Positions 1 through 10,007 of a stretch of DNA of 64,000 nucleotides are shown here, piece after piece. The notes beneath the pieces were generated by a model. It had not been told where the DNA came from, did not search any database, and saw only the letters and a program-made list of their open reading frames with translations. The position numbers and the translations under genes were made by a program. Source of the DNA: Staphylococcus sp. NRL 16/872 (GTDB taxonomy: Bacteria > Bacillota > Bacilli > Staphylococcales > Staphylococcaceae); assembly GCF_022815905.2 (NCBI RefSeq), contig NZ_CP119327.1:1922001-1986000 (forward strand), given 5' to 3'. The stretch's first letter is position 1; each line of letters opens with the position of its first letter.

Positions 1-1705
1 TTTGAGGTATCATTAAAAATTCAAGCTGTTCTAAACCGATATCAAAAACTTCTAAAAATCGATTCAATGTCATTTCCTCTTCATCAAAGACAATGACTAA
101 GTCATCTAATATCTGAATTAAACCGTTCCAAAGTTGATCGATTTCTTCAGCTGCTTCATGGTAACCATCGACATCTAATTGATCTCGGTGAGCCATCAAA
201 TATTTTGGTACATCAAATGATTCCATTGTTTCGTAGAAGGCAGTTGCAAACCCTTTAACATGTGTTGCGTTATTCATTGCTTTTTCAAAACGCAATATTT
301 TATCAATCATGTCATTTTTCAGTTGAACTACTTGTTCAAAAGTTGCTCGTTCTTCTTCAGTTAACTTATGTTCTTTACGACCCATTTTTGTAAAATTATC
401 AATACTAAACAACTTTTCATCTAACCAACGTTTACCATAAATGCCACGTTCAACAACAAAATTTTCCAATAGATCAATTAGATAATCACTATTTTTAAAA
501 TGATTAGATAAAATATTAGTCTTAAATAAACGCATCATCGGACTTATATTCCAATTGGTTTGAATGACTTCAAGTAGCGAACGTACCATTTCCATAACAG
601 GATGATGTGTCATAGGTTTCTTGGTGTCAATACTAAATGGAATATCGTACTGTGGTAAAACAGAATCGAATAAATAAGCATAGGATTCATCGCGATATAA
701 AATAGCAATATCTTGGTATCTAAATTGATGATCACGTGCATCTTTAATTATTTGTCGCGCTATTTCATTAACTTCTTCACGCATACTTGAAGACTCTAGA
801 ATATGAATATGTCCTTGATGTGCAACCGGATTGATCTGTAAGGCATCAAATTGTTGTTCTAATTGCAGTAAGTCTGGATTATTAAAGCGATATTGTTGCT
901 TAAAATGGGCTTGATTTAATTCAATATGTAAATCATTGGCTATCTCTTTTAAATGTGTTACTACTTCGGATGGCTTTCTGAATAAACTGAAAGGATCTTC
1001 ATTGCCATCCGTTGTAAGAAGAACTGTCACCTTTTTAGCATGTTGTACTAATGCTTTAATAATTTGATACTCAAGTGTCGAAAAGTTATGAAAGCCATCT
1101 ATATATATTTCTGCACGTTTCAGCCATTTAGATTGCGGTATGATTTGAATAAATTGATTCAAACTATCTTCGGCAGTTATAAATTCTCCATTTAAACGTT
1201 CCTCAAAATAACGATATATGAGTGCAATATCTTCTAATTTATGACGTGTTCTCGTTTGAATTTCGTTCTCTTTCAAGAATAAATCCAAATGTTCAGGTGT
1301 GACAGAATATTTTTTAAAATCTTGTATTTGTTCGCTCAATTTCTCACTAAAGCCATAATAGTTCACTTGTGATTGATATAATTTAAGTTCTGATTTATGT
1401 TGTTGTACAAGGTCATAAATCATCATCTCTGTACCAGCTTGAGTTAATCGTTCTTCAGTTAATCCCCCAACTTCTTGAAAGATTCTATAACTTAATCGTT
1501 CAAAGTGTAAAACTTCAGTTCTTAAACTGCCATTTAATTCCCTATCTTTAACAAATGATTGTTCTAATTGAAACGTATTTTGTGTAGGTGCGATTAAAAT
1601 AATTGGATCACCTAATGGGTCTTGTTTCATTTGTCTCTTAATATTGTTAATCATTTGATGTGATTTACCAGTACCTGCTCTGCCAAGATAAGCATTCAAT
1701 TCCAT
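1..1705 (-). CDS. addB: ATP-dependent helicase/nuclease subunit B (AddB/RexB), N-terminal part
   Basis: Partial gene running off the left edge; 568 codons of a protein that is usually about 1,150 residues. AddB pairs with AddA in the Gram-positive RecBCD equivalent, which resects double-strand breaks for recombination. The start ATG at 1705 follows an AGGAG ribosome site. A Walker A motif GRAGTGKS occupies residues 8-15, as expected for the degenerate N-terminal helicase domain of AddB. The nuclease domain and its Fe-S cysteines lie outside the window. It follows spsB on the same strand, the order known from S. aureus (spsA-spsB-rexB-rexA). Identity is secure; only the C-terminal half is unseen. 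Confidence 0.93.
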   Translation of the reverse strand, partial: MELNAYLGRAGTGKSHQMINNIKRQMKQDPLGDPIILIAPTQNTFQLEQSFVKDRELNGSLRTEVLHFERLSYRIFQEVGGLTEERLTQAGTEMMIYDLVQQHKSELKLYQSQVNYYGFSEKLSEQIQDFKKYSVTPEHLDLFLKENEIQTRTRHKLEDIALIYRYFEERLNGEFITAEDSLNQFIQIIPQSKWLKRAEIYIDGFHNFSTLEYQIIKALVQHAKKVTVLLTTDGNEDPFSLFRKPSEVVTHLKEIANDLHIELNQAHFKQQYRFNNPDLLQLEQQFDALQINPVAHQGHIHILESSSMREEVNEIARQIIKDARDHQFRYQDIAILYRDESYAYLFDSVLPQYDIPFSIDTKKPMTHHPVMEMVRSLLEVIQTNWNISPMMRLFKTNILSNHFKNSDYLIDLLENFVVERGIYGKRWLDEKLFSIDNFTKMGRKEHKLTEEERATFEQVVQLKNDMIDKILRFEKAMNNATHVKGFATAFYETMESFDVPKYLMAHRDQLDVDGYHEAAEEIDQLWNGLIQILDDLVIVFDEEEMTLNRFLEVFDIGLEQLEFLMIPQ

Positions 1706-1789
1706 TATTCCCACTCCTTTAATGTTATTTTAACATAGAACATACGTTCCCTAAAGTGATTTATAACTCTTCTCATAAAAATAAAAGCG

Positions 1790-1824
1790 GAGTGAAATTC
1801 AAATTAATGAATTCTACCCCACTC
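1790..1824 (-). terminator. Hairpin between spsB and addB
   Basis: Imperfect stem GAGTG...CACTC with an inner GAATTC-type arm just after the spsB stop. The following minus-strand stretch is T-rich but broken (CGCTTTTATTTTTA), so this is a weak terminator or an intra-operon attenuator. Confidence 0.4.
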
Positions 1825-1829
1825 ACAAT

Positions 1830-2399
1830 TTACTTATTATCTGGATTGAAATTAAACTTAAAGTCATTTAAAGGCCAAAATCTAAATGAAACTTTACCGA
1901 CAATTTGGTTCTTGTCAATTAAACCAAATGCACGGCTATCTTTACTAACTTCTCGATTATCTCCAAGTACTAGATATTTGTCTTTAGGAATAACATTAGA
2001 ATTTGGATTCGCATTTGTTAAATCTTTGGTTTCAAATGATCCTGTGATATATTCGCCTTGTTTACGCTTTTCATTATAATCTAAATAAGGTTCATCTACT
2101 TTTTTACCATTGATATACAATTTGTCATTTTTATATGTAACATTATCTCCAGGTACACCGATGACACGTTTTACATAATCATCTGTTTTATTTGCGTGAA
2201 AGACAATGACATTTCCTTTTTTCACGTCTCCAACTTTATATCCTAAAATATTTACCATGACGTGTTGACCATCTTTTAATGTTGGATCCATTGAGTCGCC
2301 TTTAATTGTATATGATTTAGCGACAAAGTTGACCATTACCCATACAAGTAATACACCTATCGCTATAGCGACAATCCATTCGATTATTTCTTTTTTCAA
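1830..2399 (-). CDS. spsB: Signal peptidase I, catalytically active (SpsB)
   Basis: Membrane-anchored type I signal peptidase that cleaves Sec and Tat signal peptides outside the membrane. I set the start at TTG 2399, about 6 bases after a GAGGTG ribosome site. This gives 189 residues beginning MKKEIIEW, which matches the S. aureus protein, whereas a longer GTG start at 2408 would lie inside the ribosome site. One N-terminal membrane segment spans roughly residues 7-27. The catalytic Ser/Lys dyad is present: Ser36 in GDSMDPT and Lys77 in DDYVKRVIG. The box GDNREVSKDSR is also intact. It lies 14 bases downstream of spsA and is probably co-transcribed with it. Confidence 0.95.
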   Translation of the reverse strand: MKKEIIEWIVAIAIGVLLVWVMVNFVAKSYTIKGDSMDPTLKDGQHVMVNILGYKVGDVKKGNVIVFHANKTDDYVKRVIGVPGDNVTYKNDKLYINGKKVDEPYLDYNEKRKQGEYITGSFETKDLTNANPNSNVIPKDKYLVLGDNREVSKDSRAFGLIDKNQIVGKVSFRFWPLNDFKFNFNPDNK

Positions 2400-2413
2400 A
2401 TATAACACCTCAT

Positions 2414-2938
2414 CTACTTGTTAAACTGATAGGTAAATTCTTTAAATGGATAATATTTCAAACTTACATCGCCAACAATGTCTTTGTCCTTGATTAAGCC
2501 ATAAGTCCTTGAATCACTTTTTTTATCCCCGTTATCGTTTAAAACAACATACGAATTAGGTGGAATAATATCTCCATCAGAATTATTCAAATCGCGTAAC
2601 GCTAAATTTTTAATATCTCTATTTTTAGCATAACTTTTATTTACTTGTCTATCATCACGATATAATTTACCGTCTCTTACTTCGATTGATTCACCCGCTT
2701 TTCCGATAATACGACTAAAATGAAGTTGATGGTTATGACGATACATGATAATATCTCCATCATTTAATAAATTAAATGTTACTTTGATTTTATTAATGAT
2801 GACCCGATCATTTTTATTAAGCGTAGGAGCCATGTCATCGTTCGTTACTACCGCGCCTCTCAAAATAAAAGTTTGGATGAACATGACAAATATAATTGCA
2901 CAAACTAATGGCACTATCCATTTCATTATTTTTCGCAC
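2414..2938 (-). CDS. spsA: Inactive signal peptidase homologue (SpsA)
   Basis: Type I signal peptidase fold without the catalytic dyad. The nucleophile position reads NDDMAPT, so Asp35 stands where SpsB has Ser36. The general-base position reads HFSRIIG, so Ser75 stands where SpsB has Lys77. The start GTG 2938 sits 8 bases after GAGGAGTGA and gives 174 residues, the length of S. aureus SpsA, which is also reported as inactive. One N-terminal membrane segment covers about residues 7-26. It begins 4 bases after the upstream gene ends and precedes spsB, so translation is probably coupled. Its role is unknown; modulation of SpsB is only a guess. Confidence 0.9.
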   Translation of the reverse strand: MRKIMKWIVPLVCAIIFVMFIQTFILRGAVVTNDDMAPTLNKNDRVIINKIKVTFNLLNDGDIIMYRHNHQLHFSRIIGKAGESIEVRDGKLYRDDRQVNKSYAKNRDIKNLALRDLNNSDGDIIPPNSYVVLNDNGDKKSDSRTYGLIKDKDIVGDVSLKYYPFKEFTYQFNK

Positions 2939-2942
2939 TTCG

Positions 2943-3515
2943 TCACTCCTCATCAGCACCCATAAAATATTTTTCTACCCTTTTCCCAATAAACCATAGT
3001 GCCACGGTGACTATAAGTAACGCAACTGCGCGTATTGGATGAGTTAAAAATGTTGTAACCTCTTTTCCCATTACAGCTAAAAAAGTAATAGATATCAACT
3101 TAGAAACAAGTAATATCAGGAAATAATATTTTGCTTTAATATGAGATAAACTTGCTACAAAATTGACTAGTGTATTTGGTGTAAAAGGGAAACACATTAA
3201 AATAAAAATAGGCACTAAGCCTTGTCTATCAATAAAATGGGTTAATTTCACGACTGATTTTCTTTTTCTAATCTTTTGCATAAAATGAGCGTTAACAAAT
3301 TTTCTACAAATATAAAATACCGTATAGGTTCCCGAAACAATACCTAACCAACTTATTCCTGTGCCTATTAGAAAACCATACGCATGAACATTCATAATAA
3401 CGTATAATGTTAGCGGAAGTACAGGTACAATAGCTCTCAAATAGAGTATGATAAAGCCTGCGAAATAACCTAGTTCTTGGAGTACGTTAAACCATTGCTC
3501 AATTTGATGGAACAC
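2943..3515 (-). CDS. TVP38/TMEM64-family membrane protein
   Basis: Multi-spanning membrane protein of 190 residues in the VTT/SNARE-associated (DedA-related) superfamily. Supporting features are several hydrophobic segments, the re-entrant-type motif FPFTPNTLVNF near residue 110, and overall length. Members of this superfamily include lipid flippases and scramblases, but this protein has no defined substrate. The start is GTG 3515, with AAGGAAGG about 13 bases upstream, a rather long spacing, so the start is uncertain. It is the first gene of a probable operon with spsA and spsB, with a gap of 4 bases. Confidence 0.75.
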   Translation of the reverse strand: MFHQIEQWFNVLQELGYFAGFIILYLRAIVPVLPLTLYVIMNVHAYGFLIGTGISWLGIVSGTYTVFYICRKFVNAHFMQKIRKRKSVVKLTHFIDRQGLVPIFILMCFPFTPNTLVNFVASLSHIKAKYYFLILLVSKLISITFLAVMGKEVTTFLTHPIRAVALLIVTVALWFIGKRVEKYFMGADEE

Positions 3516-3677
3516 TATCGCATCGAATCCTTCCTTAAAGTTAATAGCACTTTTAAATACTATTATACATAAATTATTTTACACACACTGTGCTAGAAAT
3601 CTACCTTTATAATAACAAATCAGTCACAGGTAGTAGCATCAGCTCATTCCTTAGTTTTAAATATAATAGTATAGAAC

Positions 3678-3714
3678 CAAAAAGTCGATATGGAACAGAA
3701 ACCATATCGACTTT
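3678..3714 (-). terminator. Rho-independent terminator of pgi
   Basis: Thirteen-base perfect stem AAAGTCGATATGG / CCATATCGACTTT with an 8-base loop, followed on the minus strand by a T run, 40 bases after the pgi stop. Confidence 0.85.
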
Positions 3715-3754
3715 AATTACTTCAGTATTATTAAATTGCGATTCAACGTAAATA

Positions 3755-5086
3755 TTATAAACGATCTTCTAATTCTTTTTTCTTATCTTCATATCCAGGT
3801 TTACCAAGTAAAGCAAACATGTTTTGTTTATATGCTTCTACACCTGGTTGGTTAAATGGATTTACGCCTAATTGGTATCCACTCATAGCACATGCTAATT
3901 CGAAGAAGTATACCACATAACCAAATGTTTCTTCGTCTAATTGAGGAATATTAACCACTACATTTGGAACGCCTCCATCAGTATGTGCTAATAAAGTACC
4001 TTCAAACGCTTTAGTATTCACTTCATCAATTGTTTTACCAGCTAAGTAGTTTAATCCATCTAAATCTTCACTATCTTCTTCAATAGTAATGTCATGTTTA
4101 GGGTGGTTCACTTTCACAACTGTTTCGAATAAGAAACGACGACCTTCTTGTACATATTGACCTAAAGAGTGTAAATCAGTTGTGTAATTTGCACTTGATG
4201 GATAGATACCTTTGAAATCTTTACCTTCAGATTCACCGTATAATTGTTTCCACCATTCATTAAAATATTGCATAGAAGGCTCATAGTTAATTAACATTTC
4301 AGTAGTATAGCCTTTGCTATAAAGAATGTTACGAATTGTCGCATATTGATATGCAATGTTTTCATCTAAATTATCAGATGATAATTCTTTACGCGCTTTG
4401 TTAGCACCAATCATAATAGATTCGATATTGATACCAGCCGCTGCGATTGGTAATAAACCTACTGCAGTTAATACTGAATAACGGCCACCTACGTCATCAG
4501 GTACAACAAATGTTTCATATCCTTCATTGTCTGCTAATTGTTTTAAAGCACCTTTCGCTTTATCAGTTGTAGCGAAGATACGTTGTTTCGCTTCTTCTTT
4601 ACCATATTTATCTTCGAGTAATTTTTTAAATAATCTAAACGCTACAGCAGGTTCAGTTGTAGTACCAGATTTAGAAATAACGTTAACTGAGAAATTTTTA
4701 TCTGCTAAGTAATCTACTAATTCTTGAGTATAGCTTGAAGATAAGTGATTACCTACAAAGACAATTTCTGGGAATTCCGAATTATTACGGAAAGCTGGCG
4801 TTAACATTTCAATTGCCGCACGCGCACCTAAATATGAACCACCAATACCGATCACTACTAATACATCAGAATTTGATTTAATGCGTTTAGCAGCTTCAAC
4901 GATTCTTGAAAATTCTTTTTTATCATAATCTTCAGGTAAATTTACCCAGCCTAAGAAATCATTACCAGCGCCAGTTCCTTCATGGATAGTTTTATGAATC
5001 GTTTTCACGATATCTTTTTGTTGATCTAATTCATGTTGTCCGAAAAATTCTAAAGTTTTACCATAGTCTAATTGAATATGAGTCAT
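3755..5086 (-). CDS. pgi: Glucose-6-phosphate isomerase
   Basis: Cytoplasmic glycolytic enzyme interconverting glucose-6-phosphate and fructose-6-phosphate. The 443-residue length equals the staphylococcal enzyme. The sugar-phosphate (SIS) domain shows [14 protein letters not shown] near residue 78 and [12 protein letters not shown] near residue 135. The later signature region [12 protein letters not shown] is also present. The ATG at 5086 follows GGAGG. It stands alone between the spsA/spsB group and the divergent argG, with its own terminator. Confidence 0.97.
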   Translation of the reverse strand: MTHIQLDYGKTLEFFGQHELDQQKDIVKTIHKTIHEGTGAGNDFLGWVNLPEDYDKKEFSRIVEAAKRIKSNSDVLVVIGIGGSYLGARAAIEMLTPAFRNNSEFPEIVFVGNHLSSSYTQELVDYLADKNFSVNVISKSGTTTEPAVAFRLFKKLLEDKYGKEEAKQRIFATTDKAKGALKQLADNEGYETFVVPDDVGGRYSVLTAVGLLPIAAAGINIESIMIGANKARKELSSDNLDENIAYQYATIRNILYSKGYTTEMLINYEPSMQYFNEWWKQLYGESEGKDFKGIYPSSANYTTDLHSLGQYVQEGRRFLFETVVKVNHPKHDITIEEDSEDLDGLNYLAGKTIDEVNTKAFEGTLLAHTDGGVPNVVVNIPQLDEETFGYVVYFFELACAMSGYQLGVNPFNQPGVEAYKQNMFALLGKPGYEDKKKELEDRL

Positions 5087-5145
5087 TTAAAAAGCCTCCT
5101 GATTTCCTTATTAATTTAATTCTACTAACTTTAAGTCCCCTATTC

Positions 5146-5165
5146 AATTGACAAGTCTGTCAATT
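5146..5165. repeat. Perfect inverted repeat upstream of pgi
   Basis: AATTGACA-AGTC-TGTCAATT, 8-base arms with a 4-base centre, about 60 bases upstream of pgi. It has the form of an operator, but I do not recognise the regulator. Confidence 0.45.
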
Positions 5166-5315
5166 CACAAATATCTGTCATATTGGTCAATATTTAGTCA
5201 CTTTTCGCGAAAAATAAAATGAATATTTCTTTTTTATTATTATAATTAAAAATACTTACAAACTCTTTATTTATTGATTTTAAACAACTTTAAAATTCTA
5301 GACTTAATCCCTTTT

Positions 5316-5333
5316 TATGCATAATTATGTAAA
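5316..5333. promoter_or_regulatory. ARG box (ArgR/AhrC operator) upstream of argG
   Basis: TATGCATAATTATGTAAA fits the ARG-box consensus TNTGNATWWWWATNCANA with a single mismatch. It lies 19 bases upstream of the argG -35 element. Arginine-responsive repression of argGH is the expected role; this is inferred from the motif. Confidence 0.6.
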
Positions 5334-5351
5334 ATAATGGTTTTATTTTCA

Positions 5352-5380
5352 TTACACTTCTGTTAGTATGAAGTTATATT
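5352..5380 (+). promoter_or_regulatory. Predicted sigma-A promoter of argGH
   Basis: -35 TTACAC, 17-base spacer, -10 TATATT. The predicted start lies about 25 bases before the argG ATG. Confidence 0.55.
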
Positions 5381-5409
5381 AATTTTCAGAAAAATTATGA
5401 GGTGAGCAT

Positions 5410-6612
5410 ATGAAAGATAAAATTGTATTAGCGTATTCAGGTGGCTTGGATACAAGTGTGGCAGTTAAATGGCTTATAGATAAAGGCTATGATGTAGTAG
5501 CAGTTTGTTTAGATGTTGGTGAAGGCAAAGATTTAGACTTAGTTCATTCAAAAGCATTAGATATGGGTGCTGTTGAATGTCACATTATTGATGCAACCAA
5601 AGAATTTAGTGATGACTTTGTAAGTTATGCAATTAAAGGAAATCTAATGTATGAAAATAGTTATCCACTCGTTTCAGCATTATCTCGTCCACTTATTGCT
5701 AAAAAATTGGTGGAAATTGCTGAACAAACGCAGTCAATCGGAATTGCACATGGTTGTACAGGTAAAGGAAATGATCAAGTACGTTTTGAAGTGGCTATTA
5801 AAGCATTAAATCCAAATCTTAAATCATTCGCACCAGTGAGAGAATGGGGTTGGAGCCGTGAAGAGGAAATCGATTATGCGATTAAACATGATATTCCAGT
5901 TAGCATTAATCATGGTTCTCCTTATTCAATCGACCAAAACTTATGGGGCCGTGCCAATGAATGCGGAATTTTGGAAGATCCTTATGCAGCGCCTCCTAAA
6001 GACGCTTATGATTTAACGGCTGAATTAGAAGATACACCTGACACACCTGAAGAAATTATTCTTTCATTTAAAAATGGTATTCCAGTACAACTTGACCATA
6101 AAGATTATGATTTAGACCAATTAATTCTTAAATTAAACGACATTGCAGGTAAACATGGAATTGGACGTATCGATCATGTTGAGAATCGTTTAGTAGGTAT
6201 TAAATCCCGTGAAGTATACGAAACGCCTGGCGCTGAAGTTATATTAAAAGCGCATAAAGCACTTGAGACACTTACATTAACTAAAGATGTCGCTCACTTC
6301 AAACCTGTCATTGAAAAACAATTTGCAGAACAAACATACAATGGGCTATGGTTCTCACCATTAACTGATAGCTTAAAATTATTTATCGATAGTACGCAAA
6401 GATATGTTGAAGGTGACGTACGAGTGAAATTATTCAAAGGTAATGCGATTGTTAACGGTAGAAAATCTCCGTACACATTATACGATGAAAAATTAGCAAC
6501 TTATACAAAAGAAGATGCCTTTAATCAATCTGCGGCAGTAGGCTTTATTGACATCTATGGCTTACCTACTCAAGTGAATGCCTTTTTACATGGAGGTTAT
6601 AGTAATGAGTAA
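5410..6612 (+). CDS. argG: Argininosuccinate synthase
   Basis: Joins citrulline and aspartate using ATP to make argininosuccinate, the penultimate step of arginine synthesis. The 400-residue length is normal. The ATP-pyrophosphatase P-loop AYSGGLDTS lies at residues 8-16. The signatures [16 protein letters not shown] and PVREWGW are also present. The ATG follows GAGGTG. The end overlaps argH by 8 bases, so the two are translationally coupled. Expression is probably controlled by the upstream ARG box. Confidence 0.97.
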   Translation: MKDKIVLAYSGGLDTSVAVKWLIDKGYDVVAVCLDVGEGKDLDLVHSKALDMGAVECHIIDATKEFSDDFVSYAIKGNLMYENSYPLVSALSRPLIAKKLVEIAEQTQSIGIAHGCTGKGNDQVRFEVAIKALNPNLKSFAPVREWGWSREEEIDYAIKHDIPVSINHGSPYSIDQNLWGRANECGILEDPYAAPPKDAYDLTAELEDTPDTPEEIILSFKNGIPVQLDHKDYDLDQLILKLNDIAGKHGIGRIDHVENRLVGIKSREVYETPGAEVILKAHKALETLTLTKDVAHFKPVIEKQFAEQTYNGLWFSPLTDSLKLFIDSTQRYVEGDVRVKLFKGNAIVNGRKSPYTLYDEKLATYTKEDAFNQSAAVGFIDIYGLPTQVNAFLHGGYSNE

Positions 6613-7987
6613 TAAAGCATGGGGCGGGCGTTTTCAACAGCAACCAGAAGAATGGGTTGATGAATTTAACGCTTCAATAGAATTTGACCAAGTATTATTA
6701 GATGAAGATATACAAGGTAGTATTGCTCATGCAACAATGTTAGCAAATCAACATATTATTTCTAATGCAGATAAAGAAACGATCATCAAGGGGCTAAAAG
6801 AGATTCAGCAAGATTTCCATCAACATAAATTAGAATTCAAGCAGTCTCTTGAAGATATACACTTAAATATTGAACATGAACTAATTCAAAGAATTGGCGA
6901 TGCGGGAGGAAGATTGCATACGGGTCGCAGTAGAAACGACCAAGTGGCGACTGACTTGCACTTATATGTCAAAAAGGAAGTTCAAGAAATACAAACGCTT
7001 ATTCGTTCATTCCAATCATCAATTTTGACACTTGCTCAATCACACGTAGATACAATTATGCCAGGTTATACGCACTTGCAACGTGCGCAACCTATTTCGT
7101 TCGCCCATCATATTATGACTTATTTTTGGATGCTTGAACGTGATGATTCACGTTTCACTGATAGTATGAAACGTATTGATATTTCACCACTAGGGGCAGC
7201 GGCTTTAAGTGGAACTACCCACCCTATTGATAGACATGAAACTAAAAACTTACTTGGTTTCGAATACATTTATGAAAATAGTTTAGATGCTGTAAGTGAT
7301 CGTGATTATATAGTAGAAACATTGCATAATATTTCACTAACAATGGTACACTTATCGCGTTTTGCTGAAGAAATTATTTTTTGGTCTACTGATGAAGCAA
7401 AATTTATTACGTTAGCCGATGCCTTTTCTACTGGGTCATCTATTATGCCTCAGAAAAAGAATCCCGATATGGCTGAGCTCATTCGTGGTAAAGTCGGCCG
7501 TACGACAGGTCATTTAATGGGTATGCTTGTTACATTAAAAGGCTTGCCTCTTGCCTACAACAAAGATCTACAAGAAGATAAAGAAGGCCTATTTGATTCA
7601 GTACGTACAGTTAAAGGATCATTACGTATTTTTGAAGGCATGCTTAATACACTAACTGTTAATAATGACCGTTTAAATGAAACAGTGCATCAAGATTTCT
7701 CAAATGCGACAGAACTTGCGGACTATCTAGTAGAGAAACAAGTACCATTTAGAAAAGCACATGAAATTGTAGGTAAAATTGTCTACGAATGTATTCAACA
7801 AGGCATTTATTTACTCGATGTGCCATTAGAGCGTTATAAAGAATTAAATGAAGCTATTGAGCCTGATGTATATGATTATTTAAAACCTGAACGTTGTATT
7901 AATCGTAGAAAAAGCTACGGGTCTACCGGCCAAGATGCTGTACACCATCAATTAAAAGTAGCGAAAAAAGTATTAAATACTAAATAA
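6605..7987 (+). CDS. argH: Argininosuccinate lyase
   Basis: Cleaves argininosuccinate to arginine and fumarate. The start is ATG 6605, 9 bases after GGAGG, giving [11 protein letters not shown] and 460 residues; an upstream in-frame ATG at 6578 lies inside argG without a ribosome site. The fumarase/lyase superfamily signature [12 protein letters not shown] is at about residue 279. The substrate motifs [13 protein letters not shown] and [15 protein letters not shown] (here [11 protein letters not shown]) are present. It is the second gene of the argGH operon and ends in a clear terminator. Confidence 0.97.
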   Translation: MSNKAWGGRFQQQPEEWVDEFNASIEFDQVLLDEDIQGSIAHATMLANQHIISNADKETIIKGLKEIQQDFHQHKLEFKQSLEDIHLNIEHELIQRIGDAGGRLHTGRSRNDQVATDLHLYVKKEVQEIQTLIRSFQSSILTLAQSHVDTIMPGYTHLQRAQPISFAHHIMTYFWMLERDDSRFTDSMKRIDISPLGAAALSGTTHPIDRHETKNLLGFEYIYENSLDAVSDRDYIVETLHNISLTMVHLSRFAEEIIFWSTDEAKFITLADAFSTGSSIMPQKKNPDMAELIRGKVGRTTGHLMGMLVTLKGLPLAYNKDLQEDKEGLFDSVRTVKGSLRIFEGMLNTLTVNNDRLNETVHQDFSNATELADYLVEKQVPFRKAHEIVGKIVYECIQQGIYLLDVPLERYKELNEAIEPDVYDYLKPERCINRRKSYGSTGQDAVHHQLKVAKKVLNTK

Positions 7988-7997
7988 ATCAAACTGG

Positions 7998-8044
7998 AAA
8001 TACCCCTACCATAGGCCAATTCATATGTATAGGGGTATTTTTCT
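7998..8044 (+). terminator. Terminator of argGH
   Basis: Stem AAATACCCCT / AGGGGTATTT followed by T-rich TTTTTCT, just after the argH stop. Confidence 0.85.
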
Positions 8045-8178
8045 ATATTTTACGTTAATTATATTGAGTAATTTTTAAAAATTTAAGAGTTACAATAAGC
8101 TTTTGCTAAGTCTCTTCCTTTCAAAAAAGTGCTTTGCTAAATTTGAGATGTACTTTAAATTTGAAAGGATGGATTTTT

Positions 8179-9201
8179 TTGAAAACAACAAAAAAAGCAA
8201 TAATCTCAAGTTTAACTGTCGCTAGTTTAGGACTCACTATTTTACATACTCCAGTTGAAGCAAGTGGTGCAGGTACAGGCCCAATCTCTTCAACAACATC
8301 TTCAAATAATTCTCAAGTGTGCCAATCTAATCAAGCTCAACAAGTCCCTGTTAATACGCATTATCGTAAAGATAATCCTAAGTGGACGACCAATTTAACG
8401 GGTGAACGTTTTAGTACTATAGCTCATCGTGGTGCGAGTGGCTATGCACCGGAACATACATTTTATTCTTATGATAAAAGTCATAACCAATTAGGTGCTT
8501 CTTACATTGAAATTGATTTACAACGTACTAAAGATGGTCATTTAGTAGCAATGCATGATGAAACCGTAGATCGCACTACAAATGGAACTGGCCGAGTTGA
8601 AGACTATACCTTAGCTCAATTAAAACAACTTGATGCTGGTTCTTGGTTTAATCAAGCAAACCCTCAATACGCAAATGCTGAATATAGTAATGCTAAAGTG
8701 CCTACATTAGATGAAATTTTATCACGTTATGGAACGAATGCGAATTATTACATTGAGACAAAGACACCAGATGTTTATCCAGGTATGGAAGAACAATTAC
8801 TAGACACTTTAAAACGCCATAATATGTTAACAAAGGATTCTTTAAATAATGGCCATGTATTAGTACAGTCATTTTCAGAAGCAAGCTTACAAAAAATGCA
8901 TAACTTAGCTCCTAGCATTCCATTAATTCGATTATTAGATAAAAATGAATTGCCTCAACAAAGTGAAGCGGATTTACAACGTATTCGTTCATATGCGATT
9001 GGTGTGGGCCCTGAATATAGCGATTTAACTGCGCAAAATACGAGTCATTTAAAAGATTTAGGATTCATCATTCATCCTTTCACAGTTAATGAAATAGCTG
9101 ACATGCAACGACTTAATCAATACGGTGTAGATGGCGTATTCACTAACTATGCAGATCAATATAAATCAGTATCAGCTCATAATTCAATGCAACGATTATA
9201 A
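8179..9201 (+). CDS. glpQ: Secreted glycerophosphodiester phosphodiesterase
   Basis: Hydrolyses glycerophosphodiesters to glycerol-3-phosphate and an alcohol, outside the cell. The start is TTG 8179, about 8-10 bases after GAAAGGATGG, giving 340 residues. The resulting N-terminus MKTTKKAIISS is a classical signal peptide with a probable cleavage after VEA near residue 28. A longer ATG at 8134 would place a non-signal stretch in front. The GDPD catalytic motif HRGASGYAPEHT, the acidic pair in YIEIDLQ, and the second histidine in AMHDETVDRTT are all visible. It is monocistronic between terminators. It lacks a lipobox, so it is secreted rather than a lipoprotein. Confidence 0.92.
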   Translation: MKTTKKAIISSLTVASLGLTILHTPVEASGAGTGPISSTTSSNNSQVCQSNQAQQVPVNTHYRKDNPKWTTNLTGERFSTIAHRGASGYAPEHTFYSYDKSHNQLGASYIEIDLQRTKDGHLVAMHDETVDRTTNGTGRVEDYTLAQLKQLDAGSWFNQANPQYANAEYSNAKVPTLDEILSRYGTNANYYIETKTPDVYPGMEEQLLDTLKRHNMLTKDSLNNGHVLVQSFSEASLQKMHNLAPSIPLIRLLDKNELPQQSEADLQRIRSYAIGVGPEYSDLTAQNTSHLKDLGFIIHPFTVNEIADMQRLNQYGVDGVFTNYADQYKSVSAHNSMQRL

Positions 9202-9205
9202 AATA

Positions 9206-9259
9206 AAAACACTAGTTATCTTCACTACAATTGTCTTGTAGTAACATAACTAGTGTTTT
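9206..9259. terminator. Bidirectional terminator between glpQ and the DUF443 gene
   Basis: Fourteen-base outer stem AAAACACTAGTTAT / ATAACTAGTGTTTT with an inner CTACAA / TTGTAG stem. A/T runs on both sides serve the two convergent genes. Confidence 0.85.
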
Positions 9260-9288
9260 ATTTCGAAAAATATTATGATCTTAACTCA

Positions 9289-9918
9289 TTACTGCTTTAG
9301 AATTTTCACATAAACTTTTTGCTCTGGAATAGTTAGCATATTCGTTATTGAAAACATGAAGAACATCAGAAAATAGCATAAATACAAAATAATATTTCTT
9401 TCATGATATGCGATTAACAAAACAATACCTAAAAAAGTAAAGAATCCACACATTAAATACCACAATATCATAACTAGTTGGAATTTAATTTTAGGAATCA
9501 CTATTATTTTATCCGGACTATTAGCAAAATTAATATGTTTAATTTTCTTTTTATTATATATGTAAATGTGAAATATGACTAAAAGTATCGCATAAACGAG
9601 ACAAATAATAATATTTAAAAAGTCACTAATATTGGTATCAAAATAATGTTCAATAGATCTTACAAAAGAACTAAGAAGCACACCAGTTCCCACGGTACTC
9701 CATATTACGCCTCCATTATTTTTACCTCTATATAACCCTAGTTCATCAATTTCTGCATCAGTAAGCTCTATACACCTTTTGGGAATATACCAGTTAAGCA
9801 TAGGCAAAAGATAGGTTAACCAATTGCTAGTTAAATCTATTAAATAGTTTTTACCATTGCAATTTATTATTCTGTATTTAAGCCTTTTATGTAGACCCAT
9901 CGCTCTTGCATCAAGCAA
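9289..9918 (-). CDS. DUF443-family membrane protein (TsaI-like, orphan)
   Basis: A 209-residue membrane protein. The N-terminal soluble part contains KYRIIN...YLIDLTSNWLTYLLPMLNW and IPKRCIEL, the typical opening of staphylococcal DUF443 ('tandem five-TM') proteins. About four to five hydrophobic segments follow. In S. aureus, DUF443 proteins occur as clusters beside the T7SS toxin TspA, and TsaI from that family gives immunity. Here a single copy stands between glpQ and gudB with no toxin beside it. The start TTG 9918 lies 9 bases after GGAG. An immunity role is inference from the family; this copy could be a relic or a defensive orphan. Confidence 0.65.
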   Translation of the reverse strand: MLDARAMGLHKRLKYRIINCNGKNYLIDLTSNWLTYLLPMLNWYIPKRCIELTDAEIDELGLYRGKNNGGVIWSTVGTGVLLSSFVRSIEHYFDTNISDFLNIIICLVYAILLVIFHIYIYNKKKIKHINFANSPDKIIVIPKIKFQLVMILWYLMCGFFTFLGIVLLIAYHERNIILYLCYFLMFFMFSITNMLTIPEQKVYVKILKQ

Positions 9919-9942
9919 GTTATCAGCTCCATAACATAGAAT

Positions 9943-9984
9943 AGCGCTATAACTTGTTTCTATTTCATAACAAGCTATAGCGCT
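9943..9984. terminator. Long hairpin between gudB and the DUF443 gene
   Basis: Sixteen-base nearly perfect stem AGCGCTATAACTTGTT / AACAAGCTATAGCGCT. It is positioned to end gudB transcription, but the T run on the minus strand is poor, so efficiency is uncertain. Confidence 0.6.
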
Positions 9985-10007
9985 TTTAAATTTATTTTAT
10001 TAAAAGC

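Larger units (their letters stand above)
5087..5409. other. Divergent pgi-argG intergenic region
   Basis: 323 bases without a gene. It holds the argG promoter and an ARG-box match (annotated separately), and a perfect 8-base inverted repeat on the pgi side (5146-5165). I could not find a convincing -35/-10 pair for pgi. Confidence 0.6.
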
